In this document: in pieces, positions 17,185-26,659 of the stretch
Layout of the letters: each line of letters starts with the position of its first letter
How positions within the stretch are numbered: the first letter of the stretch is position 1
DNA from: Bacteroidales bacterium MB20-C3-3
Lineage (GTDB): Bacteria; Bacteroidota; Bacteroidia; Bacteroidales; UBA932
DNA length: 64,000 nt
Direction: 5' to 3'
NCBI GenBank assembly: GCA_035609245.1
Contig: CP141202.1
Coordinates: 2,046,001-2,110,000 of the forward strand
Notes under the pieces: generated by a model
The model's input: only the letters and a program-made list of their open reading frames with translations
Told to the model about the DNA's origin: nothing
Database searches by the model: none
Translations under genes and position numbers: made by a program

Positions 17185-18522
17185 ATGAAAGTAGCAGATG
17201 TAATGGCCAAACTTGAAAAGAAATATGGTCATGAGAAAGAGTACCTTCAGGCAGTTCACGAAGTTCTTGAATCAATTGAGGGAATTTACAACCAGCATCC
17301 GGAATTTGAGAAAGCAAAAATTATCGAGAGATTGGTTGAGCCGGACAGAATTTTTACATTCAGAGTTACCTGGCAGGATGATAAAGGTGAAGTTCAAACT
17401 AACCTTGGTTACAGAGTTCAGTTTAATAACGCCATAGGTCCGTACAAAGGTGGTTTCCGTTTCCACCCTTCTGTAACCCCTTCAATTCTTAAGTTTCTCG
17501 GCTTTGAGCAGACATTTAAAAATGCACTGACTACTCTTCCTATGGGAGGCGGTAAAGGTGGATCTGACTTTGATCCTAAAGGAAAATCAGATGCAGAGAT
17601 TATGCGTTTTTGCCAGGCATTTATCACTGAGCTTTGGAGACACCTCGGCCCGGATACAGATGTTCCTGCCGGAGATATTGGAGTAGGCGGCCGCGAAGTA
17701 GGCTATATGTTTGGCTACTATAAAAAACTTGCTCGTGAAAACACAGGAGTTCTTACAGGTAAAGGCGCAACATGGGGAGGATCTCTAATCCGTCCTGAAG
17801 CAACCGGATTTGGCGGTGTATACTTTGTAACACACATGCTTGCTACAAAAGGTATCGAAATTAAAGGAAAAACTGTTTCGGTTTCAGGCTTTGGTAATGT
17901 TGCCTGGGGAGCTGCAATGAAAGCTACTGAACTTGGTGCTAAAGTTATTGCTCTTTCCGGACCTGATGGAGTTATCATTGACGAAGAGGGGATGAATGCC
18001 GAGAAGATAGCATACATGCTTGAACTTCGCTCATCAAACAATGATGTTGTTGCCCCTTATGCAACTAAATTCCCGGGTTCAAAATTTATCGCCGGCAAAA
18101 AATCCTGGATGGTTAAAGTTGATATAGCTCTTCCTTGTGCATTCCAGAACGAACTTAACGGTGACGATGCAAAGGAACTAATTAAGAACGGTGTTACCTG
18201 CGTAGGAGAGATCTCAAATATGGGTTGTACTCCGGAAGCTATAGCAGAGTTTGTAAAAGCTAAGATCCTCTTTGCTCCGGGCAAGGCAGTTAATGCCGGT
18301 GGTGTTGCAGTTTCAGGTCTTGAGATGACTCAGAATGCAATGCATATCAGCTGGACAGCTGAAGAGGTTGATGCAAAACTTAAACAGATCATGAGCAGCA
18401 TCCACTCAGCTTGCGTGAAATATGGAAAACAGAGTGATGGTTACATTAACTATGTTAATGGTGCAAATATTGCAGGCTTTATGAAGGTTGCTCAGGCTAC
18501 TCTGGAACAAGGGCTTGTCTAA
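17185..18522 (+). CDS. gdhA: Glutamate dehydrogenase (hexameric type)
   Basis: The enzyme interconverts glutamate and 2-oxoglutarate plus ammonia. The 445-residue length and motifs (PYKGGFRFHPSV near 87-98, PMGGGKGGSDFDPKGKSD near 120-137 with the catalytic lysine, DVPAGDIGVGGREVGYM near 160-176, and a C-terminal dinucleotide fold with VSGFGNVAWGAAMKA) place it in the hexameric bacterial class I, usually NADP-linked; cofactor preference is inferred. It is immediately downstream of korAB, so a chain glutamate to 2-oxoglutarate to succinyl-CoA plus reduced ferredoxin can be drawn. A strong terminator follows. Confidence 0.96.
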   Translation: MKVADVMAKLEKKYGHEKEYLQAVHEVLESIEGIYNQHPEFEKAKIIERLVEPDRIFTFRVTWQDDKGEVQTNLGYRVQFNNAIGPYKGGFRFHPSVTPSILKFLGFEQTFKNALTTLPMGGGKGGSDFDPKGKSDAEIMRFCQAFITELWRHLGPDTDVPAGDIGVGGREVGYMFGYYKKLARENTGVLTGKGATWGGSLIRPEATGFGGVYFVTHMLATKGIEIKGKTVSVSGFGNVAWGAAMKATELGAKVIALSGPDGVIIDEEGMNAEKIAYMLELRSSNNDVVAPYATKFPGSKFIAGKKSWMVKVDIALPCAFQNELNGDDAKELIKNGVTCVGEISNMGCTPEAIAEFVKAKILFAPGKAVNAGGVAVSGLEMTQNAMHISWTAEEVDAKLKQIMSSIHSACVKYGKQSDGYINYVNGANIAGFMKVAQATLEQGLV

Positions 18523-18547
18523 ACAAACATTTTTATTTTAATTTTTT

Positions 18548-18576
18548 AAAGGTGGCTTAGTGAAGCCACCTTTTTT
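18548..18576 (+). terminator. Intrinsic terminator after gdhA
   Basis: An 11-bp perfect stem (18548-18558 with 18563-18573) with loop AGTG runs into a T-run. It ends the korAB-gdhA unit and isolates it from the SusC gene downstream. Confidence 0.9.
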
Positions 18577-18620
18577 ATTTGGATTAACAGATAAAAATTA
18601 GGTAGTGTAATATATTTTGT

Positions 18621-18628
18621 TAAATTTG
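18621..18628 (+). promoter_or_regulatory. Candidate -7 box (TAAATTTG) for the first SusC/SusD pair
   Basis: An exact TAnnTTTG match about 60 bp upstream of the SusC ATG, in the gap after the gdhA terminator. No -33 TTG at 17-23 bp was found. A weak 6-bp hairpin (18632-18651) lies in the leader. No sigma/anti-sigma or hybrid two-component gene is nearby. Confidence 0.4.
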
Positions 18629-18687
18629 TGGTGCCTTATTCCTAAGTAAGGCTAACCTAAATTTCAAACTAAACTAAAAACTTATTT

Positions 18688-21600
18688 ATGAATGTAAAAG
18701 AGAATTTTACAAGAGTGGGCAAATTTATTGCCTTTACTCTGGTACTCCTGTTGGCAGGAGTCTCTTCTTGGGCGCAAGGACGCGTTACCGGTAAGGTGAT
18801 TGACGTTAATGGCCAGCCACTGGGTTTTGTTACCGTAGTTGTTAAGGGTACAACAACTGCCACTAATACGGCAGATAACGGAACATTTACCTTCAGTAAT
18901 GTTCAGAGCGACGGATCTCTAATCGTAAGCTCAATTGGTTACAGAACACAAGAAGTTGCCCTAAATGGAAGGGCTTATGTAGAGATTGTTCTTGAAGAGG
19001 ACGCTATTAAGATTGATGAACTTGTTGTAACAGCCTTGGGTATCTCCCGTGAAAAGAAGGCTCTGGGTTACGCAGTTCAGGATGTAAAAGGTGATGAACT
19101 ACAGAAAGTTCGTACATCCAATGTTGTTTCTGCTCTCTCCGGAAGAGTTGCCGGTGTGCAGATACAGGCAGCATCGGGCCAGATGGGTGGTGGTGCAAAG
19201 ATTAATGTCAGAGGTAACACATCTCTTACCGGTAGCAACCAGCCGCTTTTTGTGGTAGATGGTATTCCTATCAGTAATGCAGACTACTCATACGGAGCAA
19301 CAGGCGGTGGCGGTTATGACTTAGGTAACCTTGCATCTGACCTTAATCCGGATGATATTGAATCTATGTCCGTTCTTAAAGGCGCATCAGCTACTGCTCT
19401 GTACGGTTCAAGAGCAGCAAATGGTGTTGTAATGGTAACTACCAAAAAGGCAAAAGCTTCACAAAAGACTTTCGGTGTAAGTGTTAACTCATCAGTAACT
19501 ATAGACCAGGCTGCCTATATGCCGCAACTTCAAAAACTGTATGGTGGTGGTTTTGTTTACGAAGGGGCTGGTACTCTTGATGGTTTTCTTGCAGCTACCA
19601 TTGGTGGTAAAACTTACAGACTTGTTGACTATGCAACAGACGAGAGCTGGGGTCCAAAGTATGATCCTAATATAAAAGTTCTTGAATGGAATGCCTTTGA
19701 TGCATGGGATACTAAAAATTATTTAGTAGAGAGACCTTGGGTGTATCCTGAGAATGACTATAAAACATTCTTCCAGAATGGTGTTAACTACACAAATAAC
19801 ATCCAGATTGCAAAAGCAGGTGAAGACGGAACATTCAGATTGTCTTACACTAACAGTGAGATTACCGGAATTACCCCTAACAGTAAGCTAAGCAGGAATA
19901 CTGTAAGCTTTAGCGGAACGGCTAATCTGAATAAGTATCTTGATGGCTGGGCAAGTGTTAACTATGTTAATAATGGTGCAACAGGCAGACCTGAAACCGG
20001 TTATGGTGAGAGGAACCCAATGCAGAAGATGTGGCAGTGGTCACAAACTCAACTGGATTATCAGGATTTGAAAGAGTATTTAAATGAAGATGGTACTCAG
20101 CGTACCTGGAACAGAACATCATGGGATGACGGAACTCCAATGTATACAGATAACCCTTACTGGTCTGCATATAAAAACTATCAGAGTGACAGAAGAAATC
20201 GTGTATACGGAAATGCCGGACTAAACTTAAAACTTACTGACTGGTTAAAAATTACAGGTCGTGTAGGTGTTGACTATTTCAATCTTGCAATGGAGGAGAG
20301 ATTTGCAGTTGGTTCACAAGCAACTTCAGAGTATTATCTTGATGTAAGAGAGGCTTTGGAGACAAACATGGAGCTCTTTGCAAACTTCAACAAGAGATTC
20401 TTTAGTGATAAATTTGGAGTATCTGCTCTGTTAGGAACAAGCAGTTCAGACAGGAAGAGCTGGAGAACAGGCGGTATAACAGTTGGCGGTTTGGTTATTC
20501 CTGAACTGTACAACCTTTCAAACTCACAAGTTAAGGCAACAGCCTATGACAGCAAGTCCCAAAAAAGGATAAACTCTGTGTTTGGTAATGTAACAATGGA
20601 CTGGAATCAGTTTATTTACCTGGATATTACTGCCAGGAATGACTGGTCTTCAACATTACCTGCAGGTAACAGATCGTATTTTTATCCATCAGTAAACTTA
20701 AGTGCAGTTTTAACATCCCTTGACGCACTTAAGGATATGAGCTGGCTTAATTTTGCAAAAGTACGCGGAGGCTGGGCACAGGTAGGTAATGATACAAATC
20801 CTTATAACCTGGAGTCTTATTATGCGGCATCATCAGGTGGTGCATTTGGCTCAAACCCTCGCTATAGCCCTGCTACAACAATGTCTAATCCACTCCTTAA
20901 ACCAGAATCAACCAGATCTTGGGAGGTTGGTCTAGAGGCTCGTATGCTTGATAACAGAGTTGGTTTTGATGTTTCCTACTTCCAGAAAGATACTTACGAT
21001 CAGATTGTACCGGTTATGATTTCAGGTGCAACAGGATATGCAAGTATGTATATTAATTCAGGACATATGTCAAATAAAGGTATTGAGGTTACTCTTAATC
21101 TTGTTCCGGTTAAAACAAATGATTTTACCTGGGATATGCAACTGAACCTTGGTACACTTGAAAACAAAGTTATCTCTATTGCTGAAGGGCTAAACTACCT
21201 GAACCTTGCTAACGCTCCATTCCGTGTTAAATCAGGAGCATTTACAGGTGCCTCATATCCAGTAATCTATGGTACAGGATATGTGTATGATGACCAAGGT
21301 AATAAACTCGTTAATTCATCTACAGGATACTATGCAGCCACACCTATCAGAAACATAGGAAATGCTACTCCTAACTTTACTGCAGGTTTGACAAATGCAT
21401 TTAATTATAAAGGCTTTGATCTGAGTGTCCTTATTGATATGCAGAGAGGTGGCCATATGTATTACACTTCTTACATGTGGGGTATGTATTCAGGTATTTT
21501 TGAAGAGTCTGCTCTTCAGAATGGTAAGGATATCCGTGAAAATGGCGTCTTAATTGACAGCTATTATGGTAAATGGGATGCTGCCGCAAATAAATTTGTC

Positions 21601-21957
21601 TATACAGATGCTTCCGGAGCTGTAACAACAACCCCGGTTAAAAACACAAAGGTTCTTGGAGCAGAAACATACGGAGCATATCACTACGACAGAAATGACG
21701 AGCAGAATGTATTTAGCACAGATTACTTTAAACTTCGTGAAGTAAGACTTGGTTATACAATACCTTCTAAGTTTACAGGTCCTATCAAGCAGCTGCGTGT
21801 CTCTGCATTTGGCCGTAATCTGGCTATATGGGGAGAGGCTACCAAGCACTTTGATCCTGAATATTTGCAAATGGCCGGATCTAATGCTCAGGGTATTGAG
21901 GGAGGTTATATCCCATCTACCAGATCATTTGGTTTCAGTCTCAGCTTTAACTTTTAA
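18688..21957 (+). CDS. SusC/RagA-family TonB-dependent outer-membrane transporter (pair 1)
   Basis: The 1089-residue protein has a signal peptide ending GVSSWAQ, a carboxypeptidase-regulatory-like domain (about 32-110, VTGKVIDVNGQPLGFVTVVV), a TonB-box region near IDELVVTALGI, a plug domain (about 125-245, with VSALSGRVAGVQIQAASGQ and LKGASATALYGSRAANGVV) and a 22-strand barrel ending in an aromatic residue (SFGFSLSFNF). Such proteins import oligosaccharides or peptides with an energised TonB and a lid lipoprotein. The lid is the SusD-like gene 19 bp downstream. No glycoside hydrolase is linked, and an M64-type peptidase lies downstream of pair 2, so a peptide ligand (as for RagAB) is favoured but unproven. 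Confidence 0.95.
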   Translation: MNVKENFTRVGKFIAFTLVLLLAGVSSWAQGRVTGKVIDVNGQPLGFVTVVVKGTTTATNTADNGTFTFSNVQSDGSLIVSSIGYRTQEVALNGRAYVEIVLEEDAIKIDELVVTALGISREKKALGYAVQDVKGDELQKVRTSNVVSALSGRVAGVQIQAASGQMGGGAKINVRGNTSLTGSNQPLFVVDGIPISNADYSYGATGGGGYDLGNLASDLNPDDIESMSVLKGASATALYGSRAANGVVMVTTKKAKASQKTFGVSVNSSVTIDQAAYMPQLQKLYGGGFVYEGAGTLDGFLAATIGGKTYRLVDYATDESWGPKYDPNIKVLEWNAFDAWDTKNYLVERPWVYPENDYKTFFQNGVNYTNNIQIAKAGEDGTFRLSYTNSEITGITPNSKLSRNTVSFSGTANLNKYLDGWASVNYVNNGATGRPETGYGERNPMQKMWQWSQTQLDYQDLKEYLNEDGTQRTWNRTSWDDGTPMYTDNPYWSAYKNYQSDRRNRVYGNAGLNLKLTDWLKITGRVGVDYFNLAMEERFAVGSQATSEYYLDVREALETNMELFANFNKRFFSDKFGVSALLGTSSSDRKSWRTGGITVGGLVIPELYNLSNSQVKATAYDSKSQKRINSVFGNVTMDWNQFIYLDITARNDWSSTLPAGNRSYFYPSVNLSAVLTSLDALKDMSWLNFAKVRGGWAQVGNDTNPYNLESYYAASSGGAFGSNPRYSPATTMSNPLLKPESTRSWEVGLEARMLDNRVGFDVSYFQKDTYDQIVPVMISGATGYASMYINSGHMSNKGIEVTLNLVPVKTNDFTWDMQLNLGTLENKVISIAEGLNYLNLANAPFRVKSGAFTGASYPVIYGTGYVYDDQGNKLVNSSTGYYAATPIRNIGNATPNFTAGLTNAFNYKGFDLSVLIDMQRGGHMYYTSYMWGMYSGIFEESALQNGKDIRENGVLIDSYYGKWDAAANKFVYTDASGAVTTTPVKNTKVLGAETYGAYHYDRNDEQNVFSTDYFKLREVRLGYTIPSKFTGPIKQLRVSAFGRNLAIWGEATKHFDPEYLQMAGSNAQGIEGGYIPSTRSFGFSLSFNF

Positions 21958-21976
21958 TTAATAGGAGATGCTATAT

Positions 21977-23530
21977 ATGAATACAATAAAAAAACTATTT
22001 TTTGCGCTTTTAGCACTTCCTGTTTTATTGACAGGCTGTGACAAGCAATTTGATGAAATAAACACCAGTCCAAACTCTACTACAAGTGTGCCTACACCGT
22101 ATATTATGACTTACGCGCAGAGAGAGTTAGGATTCTATATCTTTGATACATGGCGTTCCGGCCGTCAGTCAAGTATTGCCTGCCAGCATCTGGCTCAGAG
22201 AAACTACACTTCAGAGGACAGATATCTCTTTAGACAAGAGGTTACCGATGGTTTCTTCAGGAATACCTACTTTATTACGCAAAGTTTCCAGGATATTATC
22301 AATCTCAATACAAAAGAGGCTACCAAAGGTAATATGCTTGCTTATGGAGATAATTCTGTCCAGATAGCAACTGCAAAACTTATGCAAATATGGGCTGTAG
22401 AACTTCTTGCAGAGACATTTGGTGATGTTCCTTATACTGAAGCCTGGCAATCTCCGGAGATTGTTATGCCTAAGTATGACAAACAGAGTGACCTGTTCCC
22501 TAAACTTCTTGCAGATGCCAAGACTGCTGTAGATGCATTAAAGGCTGCTAACAAAGGATGGACTAACGGAGACATTATTTATGGTGGAAATCTTGCCAAA
22601 TGGATTAAATTTGGTAACTCTATCAGACTAAGATTAGTCCTTAGAATGTCAAATGTTAAAGCTGACTGGAAAACTGTAGCGAAATCTATTATTCAGGAGG
22701 GAGTTATGACTTCAAACAGCGATAACGCAATTGTTAAGTTTACAGGCGCTGGTGCGCCTAACGAGGCTCCATTCTATAATGGATTTATAGTTGGTAAAAG
22801 AAATGACTTTACCCTCACCAAGCAATTTGTTGGCCTTCTGGCCGGTGTTGATGATACTGACAAGGGTTATACAAATCCGTTTAACGGAATTGAGGATCCA
22901 AGACTAAAAGTATACATTGGAGAGAGTAACTATTCAACAGGAAGAACAACAGGTGTTCCTTACGGAATGCTTGACGCTGCTACCGGAGGTTTTGTAAATG
23001 CTAATGTTACAACTGTTATTAACTTAACAAGACAACCTCTTCCACTACTTCTTCAACCAAATTTCTGGTCTACATTTATGGATTACCCTACAGTTTGTTT
23101 TATGATGAGCGAAGTTAACGACTTTGATAAAGCAAATCTAGAGGCAGGAATCCGGGCTTCTCTTGCAATGTGGGGAGCTACAGTGGATGAGGCATACATC
23201 TCTGCAGTTCTTGCCAAGTATGATGCAGCAAATGCTGAGGGGAAGAAAGAGATTGTACTTACTCAGAAGTATATCCACCTGTTCTCTCAATCTTTTGAGG
23301 CTTGGGCAGAGTATCGCAGAACAGGTTATCCTAAATCAATTGTGAAGCCGGGTGAGGTTACCTATAACGGAGTTAAGTTTGTAACTGCTAATGATACAGG
23401 CACTGATATAGTACCTCGTCTGAAGTATGATACTAATGAATATACTCTTAACAAAGAGAATGTATCTGCTGCTGCAACAAGTATAGGTGGGGACGCCTAT
23501 ACAACTAAATTGTGGTGGGCTAAGAAGTAA
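21977..23530 (+). CDS. SusD/RagB-family nutrient-binding lipoprotein (pair 1)
   Basis: Surface lipoprotein lid for the SusC upstream. From the ATG at 21977 it has 517 residues. AGGAG 9 nt upstream supports this start over the ATG at 21968, which would overlap that site. The lipobox is LLTGC with the cysteine about 20 residues in. The region beginning FDEINTSPNSTTSVPTPYIM and the internal EAWAEYRRTGYPK near the C-terminus are typical of the SusD-like subgroup often annotated SusD_2, which differs from the classical SusD of pair 2. The fold is a TPR-rich helical scaffold with a ligand site that cannot be read here. Confidence 0.93.
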   Translation: MNTIKKLFFALLALPVLLTGCDKQFDEINTSPNSTTSVPTPYIMTYAQRELGFYIFDTWRSGRQSSIACQHLAQRNYTSEDRYLFRQEVTDGFFRNTYFITQSFQDIINLNTKEATKGNMLAYGDNSVQIATAKLMQIWAVELLAETFGDVPYTEAWQSPEIVMPKYDKQSDLFPKLLADAKTAVDALKAANKGWTNGDIIYGGNLAKWIKFGNSIRLRLVLRMSNVKADWKTVAKSIIQEGVMTSNSDNAIVKFTGAGAPNEAPFYNGFIVGKRNDFTLTKQFVGLLAGVDDTDKGYTNPFNGIEDPRLKVYIGESNYSTGRTTGVPYGMLDAATGGFVNANVTTVINLTRQPLPLLLQPNFWSTFMDYPTVCFMMSEVNDFDKANLEAGIRASLAMWGATVDEAYISAVLAKYDAANAEGKKEIVLTQKYIHLFSQSFEAWAEYRRTGYPKSIVKPGEVTYNGVKFVTANDTGTDIVPRLKYDTNEYTLNKENVSAAATSIGGDAYTTKLWWAKK

Positions 23531-23555
23531 TTTCAAGGTTTTTATTGATCTTTTT

Positions 23556-23588
23556 GAGGGTGGCTATTTTTTAGTCACCCTCTTTTTA
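23556..23588 (+). terminator. Intrinsic terminator after SusD pair 1
   Basis: An 11-bp stem (23556-23566 with 23572-23582, one G-U pair) and T5 loop is followed by TTTTTATATT. It separates the first SusC/SusD pair from the second. Confidence 0.88.
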
Positions 23589-23623
23589 TATTATTGCTAC
23601 AACCATTTTAAATAAAATTTTAT

Positions 23624-23631
23624 TATATTTG
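23624..23631 (+). promoter_or_regulatory. Candidate -7 box (TATATTTG) for the second SusC/SusD pair
   Basis: An exact TAnnTTTG match about 85 bp before the SusC ATG at 23717, just after the terminator of pair 1, so the second pair can be transcribed independently. The nearest TTG (23594-23596) is 27 bp upstream, farther than usual. Confidence 0.4.
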
Positions 23632-23716
23632 TCGTTAAGTCCAAAATATTTTAAAAAAAAGACTAAATAGACCTAATAAAAACATAAACCTTTTTTAATA
23701 ACCAAAAAATTACTAA

Positions 23717-26641
23717 ATGAAAAAAATCAGATTAGTTCTGGCCATCCTTGTTTTATTGGCCGGTAATGTGCTTAACGCACAGGTTTTGAGGGTAACAGGT
23801 ATTGTTACCGATGCGTCTGACAATTCTCCACTAACAGGAGCCACAGTTAAGGTTAAGGGCGTTAACGCCGGAGTCATTTGTGGTGTCAATGGAGAGTTTG
23901 CAATTAACGCAGACAAAAATGCTGTTCTAGAAGTATCCTTTATTGGGATGAAGACCTTGGAGGTTCCCGTTAACGGAAGAGCAGTTATCAATGTACAACT
24001 TCAGTCTGACGCAGTCCTGCTATCAGAAACAGTTATTGTAGGATATGGTACAGCAAAGAAAGTTGGAAATGTTGTAGGGACAATTAATCAAGTTAATTCT
24101 GAAAAGATCCAAAACAAGCCTGTTGCTAACGTAATGGATGCGTTGCAGGGGCAAGTTGCCGGTCTTCAGGTTTACACATCTTCAGGTGAGCCATCTGCTA
24201 CATCATCTGTTAGATTAAGAGGTGTTGGATCTCTTACAGCAGGTAACACTCCTCTTTATGTTCTGGACGGATCCCCAATTGACGCCGGTACTATGGTGTC
24301 TCTAAATCCAAACGATTTTGAGAGCGTTACAGTGCTTAAGGATGCTTCAGCTACATCTATCTACGGATCTCGTGCTGCAAATGGTGTAATTTATATTACA
24401 ACCAAGAGAGGTAGAATAGGTGAAGATGCAAAAGTATCTTTTAACGCAATGTATGGTATCTCTTCTCTAGCAAACAAGAATTTCCTCAGTCCTATGAACT
24501 CTGAGCAGCTTCTTGCACACCAGTTAGAGTATAAGATTATTACCCAGGCAAGACATGATGAACTTAAAGCTATGGGCCATGACACAAGATGGGTAGATTA
24601 TTTTTTCAAAGATAATGCTCCAACTTATCAAGGTGACCTTTCTATCCAAGGTGGTGGCGGAAGAACAATGTATTATGTATCTGGTGGATATTTCAAACAA
24701 GAGGGTACTTCTCCAAGATCTGTATTTGAAAGGTATTCATTCCGTTCAAATATTGAATCTCAGGTTAAGAAATGGCTAAGAATTGGTGCTAATCTTTCCG
24801 GTGGTTACGATGAGAGACAAAATTCAGGATACACTTACCAGGCTTCAAACTCATTGGCCGGTGGTATTTTTGGTACAATGCTGAGACAGCCATATTACAA
24901 TCCTTATGGTGACAATGGTGAAATTCTTGATTTTATTCCTGGTATTAATGCTTACAGCCCTTACTATCTATTGGCAAAACAGCCTTCAGTTGGCAAAAAT
25001 GTACAGTTCAATGGTAATGCATTTATTCAGATAACTCCTATGGAGGGTTTGACTATTAAGTCTCAAGCCGGTATGGATGCGTATGACTACCGCTCAAGTT
25101 CCAAGAGACTTCCATCTTATGCAGGCTCTCTTAATAATGGTAGAGTTGCTGAATCTTTCTCAAGAGGTATCACAAGAACTATCACAAATACAGTTGAATA
25201 TAAATTTGATATCAATAACAGACACGAAATATCTGTTCTTGCCGGTCATGAGGGTATTGACTACTACTATGAGGCTTTTGGGGCTAGCACAACAGGACAT
25301 ACAGATGACAGGCTTGTTCTGTTAACATCTGGTCCTACAAATGAAAACCCAACTCATTCAAAAGCAGAATATGCTTACCTTTCATATTTCGCTAGGGCAG
25401 ATTACAATCTTGATGGCAAGTATTTCCTTGATCTATCTGTTCGTAATGATGCTTCATCAAGGTTTGGTAGAGACAACAGAAGTGCTACTTTCTATTCAGT
25501 AGGTGCAATGTGGAATATGAAGAGCGAAAATTTCCTCAAGACAGTTGCATTTTTAACAAAATTAAATCTTAAAGCAAGTATTGGTACAACCGGTAACTCT
25601 AGTATCGGAAACTATGACCACCTTGCTTTGGTTGGAACAAATCAGTACAATGGCCAGACAGGCTGGGCAGTATCATCAGCAGGTAACCCACAATTAGGCT
25701 GGGAAACTCAGATGCTTTCAAATATTGGCGTTAATGCTGAGTTCTTTGATAGAATTCGTCTGGAACTTGACTATTATATCAGAACAACTCAGAATATGCT
25801 AATGTCTGTTCCTGTTCCTTATACTTCAGGTTTTTCTGCAATTACAGCAAATGTTGGAAGTATGAAGAATAGTGGTATTGATCTTTCACTAGGTGTTGAT
25901 GTTATAAGAACAAAGAATACATATTTTGGAATAAACAAGACATTCAACTACAACAAAAATGAGATAACCAAACTCTTCTATGATCTTAATGAGTGGGTTG
26001 TTCCAAACACCGGAGTTGGATATGTTGTTGGTAGACCAGTCGAGTTCTATTATCCTGTTTATGCAGGTGTTGATCCAACCGATGGTATGCAAACATGGAA
26101 GGTTCCCGGAACTGATCAGGTGACTAAAACATTTAACTCAGCTGCATTACAGCAAATGACAGGTAAGCCAAGATACGCACCTATTTCCGGAGGTTTAAGT
26201 CTTAACTTTAGCTGGAAAGGTATCGGTTTAGTTGCAGACTTCTCTTATGTTTTGGGCAAATACATTGTAAACAACGACAGGTATTTTGGAGAAAACCCAT
26301 ACAACTTCAGAGGATACAATCAATCTTCAAGAGTTCTTTCAATGTGGAAACAACCGGGTGATATAACTGATATGCCTAAGTTTGGCCAGGTTATGCAGTT
26401 TGATACTCACTTACTGGAAAATGCATCATTCCTGAGAATGAAAAATATTACCCTTTCATACACTCTTCCAAAGAATCTGATTAAAGGTGTATTTAGTAAT
26501 GTTAAGTTTTATGCATCAGGTCGTAACCTGTTTACAGTTACAGAGTATTTAGGAGCTGATCCTGAAATTGATTCAAACCTTACATATGGTGCTTATCCAA
26601 ACTCAAAGCAAGTTAACTTTGGTGTTCAACTAGCATTTTAA
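23717..26641 (+). CDS. SusC/RagA-family TonB-dependent outer-membrane transporter (pair 2)
   Basis: The 974-residue protein has a signal peptide ending NVLNAQ, a carboxypeptidase-regulatory-like domain (about 27-100, VTGIVTDASDNSPLTGATVK), a TonB-box region (ETVIVGYGTAKK), a plug (about 115-230, MDALQGQVAGLQVYTSSGEP, LKDASATSIYGSRAANGVIY) and the barrel, ending VNFGVQLAF. It is about 115 residues shorter than the SusC of pair 1 and distinct in sequence, so the two pairs probably bind different ligands rather than being a recent duplication. Its SusD partner follows after 18 bp. Confidence 0.95.
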   Translation: MKKIRLVLAILVLLAGNVLNAQVLRVTGIVTDASDNSPLTGATVKVKGVNAGVICGVNGEFAINADKNAVLEVSFIGMKTLEVPVNGRAVINVQLQSDAVLLSETVIVGYGTAKKVGNVVGTINQVNSEKIQNKPVANVMDALQGQVAGLQVYTSSGEPSATSSVRLRGVGSLTAGNTPLYVLDGSPIDAGTMVSLNPNDFESVTVLKDASATSIYGSRAANGVIYITTKRGRIGEDAKVSFNAMYGISSLANKNFLSPMNSEQLLAHQLEYKIITQARHDELKAMGHDTRWVDYFFKDNAPTYQGDLSIQGGGGRTMYYVSGGYFKQEGTSPRSVFERYSFRSNIESQVKKWLRIGANLSGGYDERQNSGYTYQASNSLAGGIFGTMLRQPYYNPYGDNGEILDFIPGINAYSPYYLLAKQPSVGKNVQFNGNAFIQITPMEGLTIKSQAGMDAYDYRSSSKRLPSYAGSLNNGRVAESFSRGITRTITNTVEYKFDINNRHEISVLAGHEGIDYYYEAFGASTTGHTDDRLVLLTSGPTNENPTHSKAEYAYLSYFARADYNLDGKYFLDLSVRNDASSRFGRDNRSATFYSVGAMWNMKSENFLKTVAFLTKLNLKASIGTTGNSSIGNYDHLALVGTNQYNGQTGWAVSSAGNPQLGWETQMLSNIGVNAEFFDRIRLELDYYIRTTQNMLMSVPVPYTSGFSAITANVGSMKNSGIDLSLGVDVIRTKNTYFGINKTFNYNKNEITKLFYDLNEWVVPNTGVGYVVGRPVEFYYPVYAGVDPTDGMQTWKVPGTDQVTKTFNSAALQQMTGKPRYAPISGGLSLNFSWKGIGLVADFSYVLGKYIVNNDRYFGENPYNFRGYNQSSRVLSMWKQPGDITDMPKFGQVMQFDTHLLENASFLRMKNITLSYTLPKNLIKGVFSNVKFYASGRNLFTVTEYLGADPEIDSNLTYGAYPNSKQVNFGVQLAF

Positions 26642-26659
26642 TTAAAGATAAATTTTGAT

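Noticed and set aside
18688-26641. The two SusC genes as a recent tandem duplication
   Set aside because: They differ in length by 115 residues and in most of the barrel, and their SusD partners belong to different subgroups.
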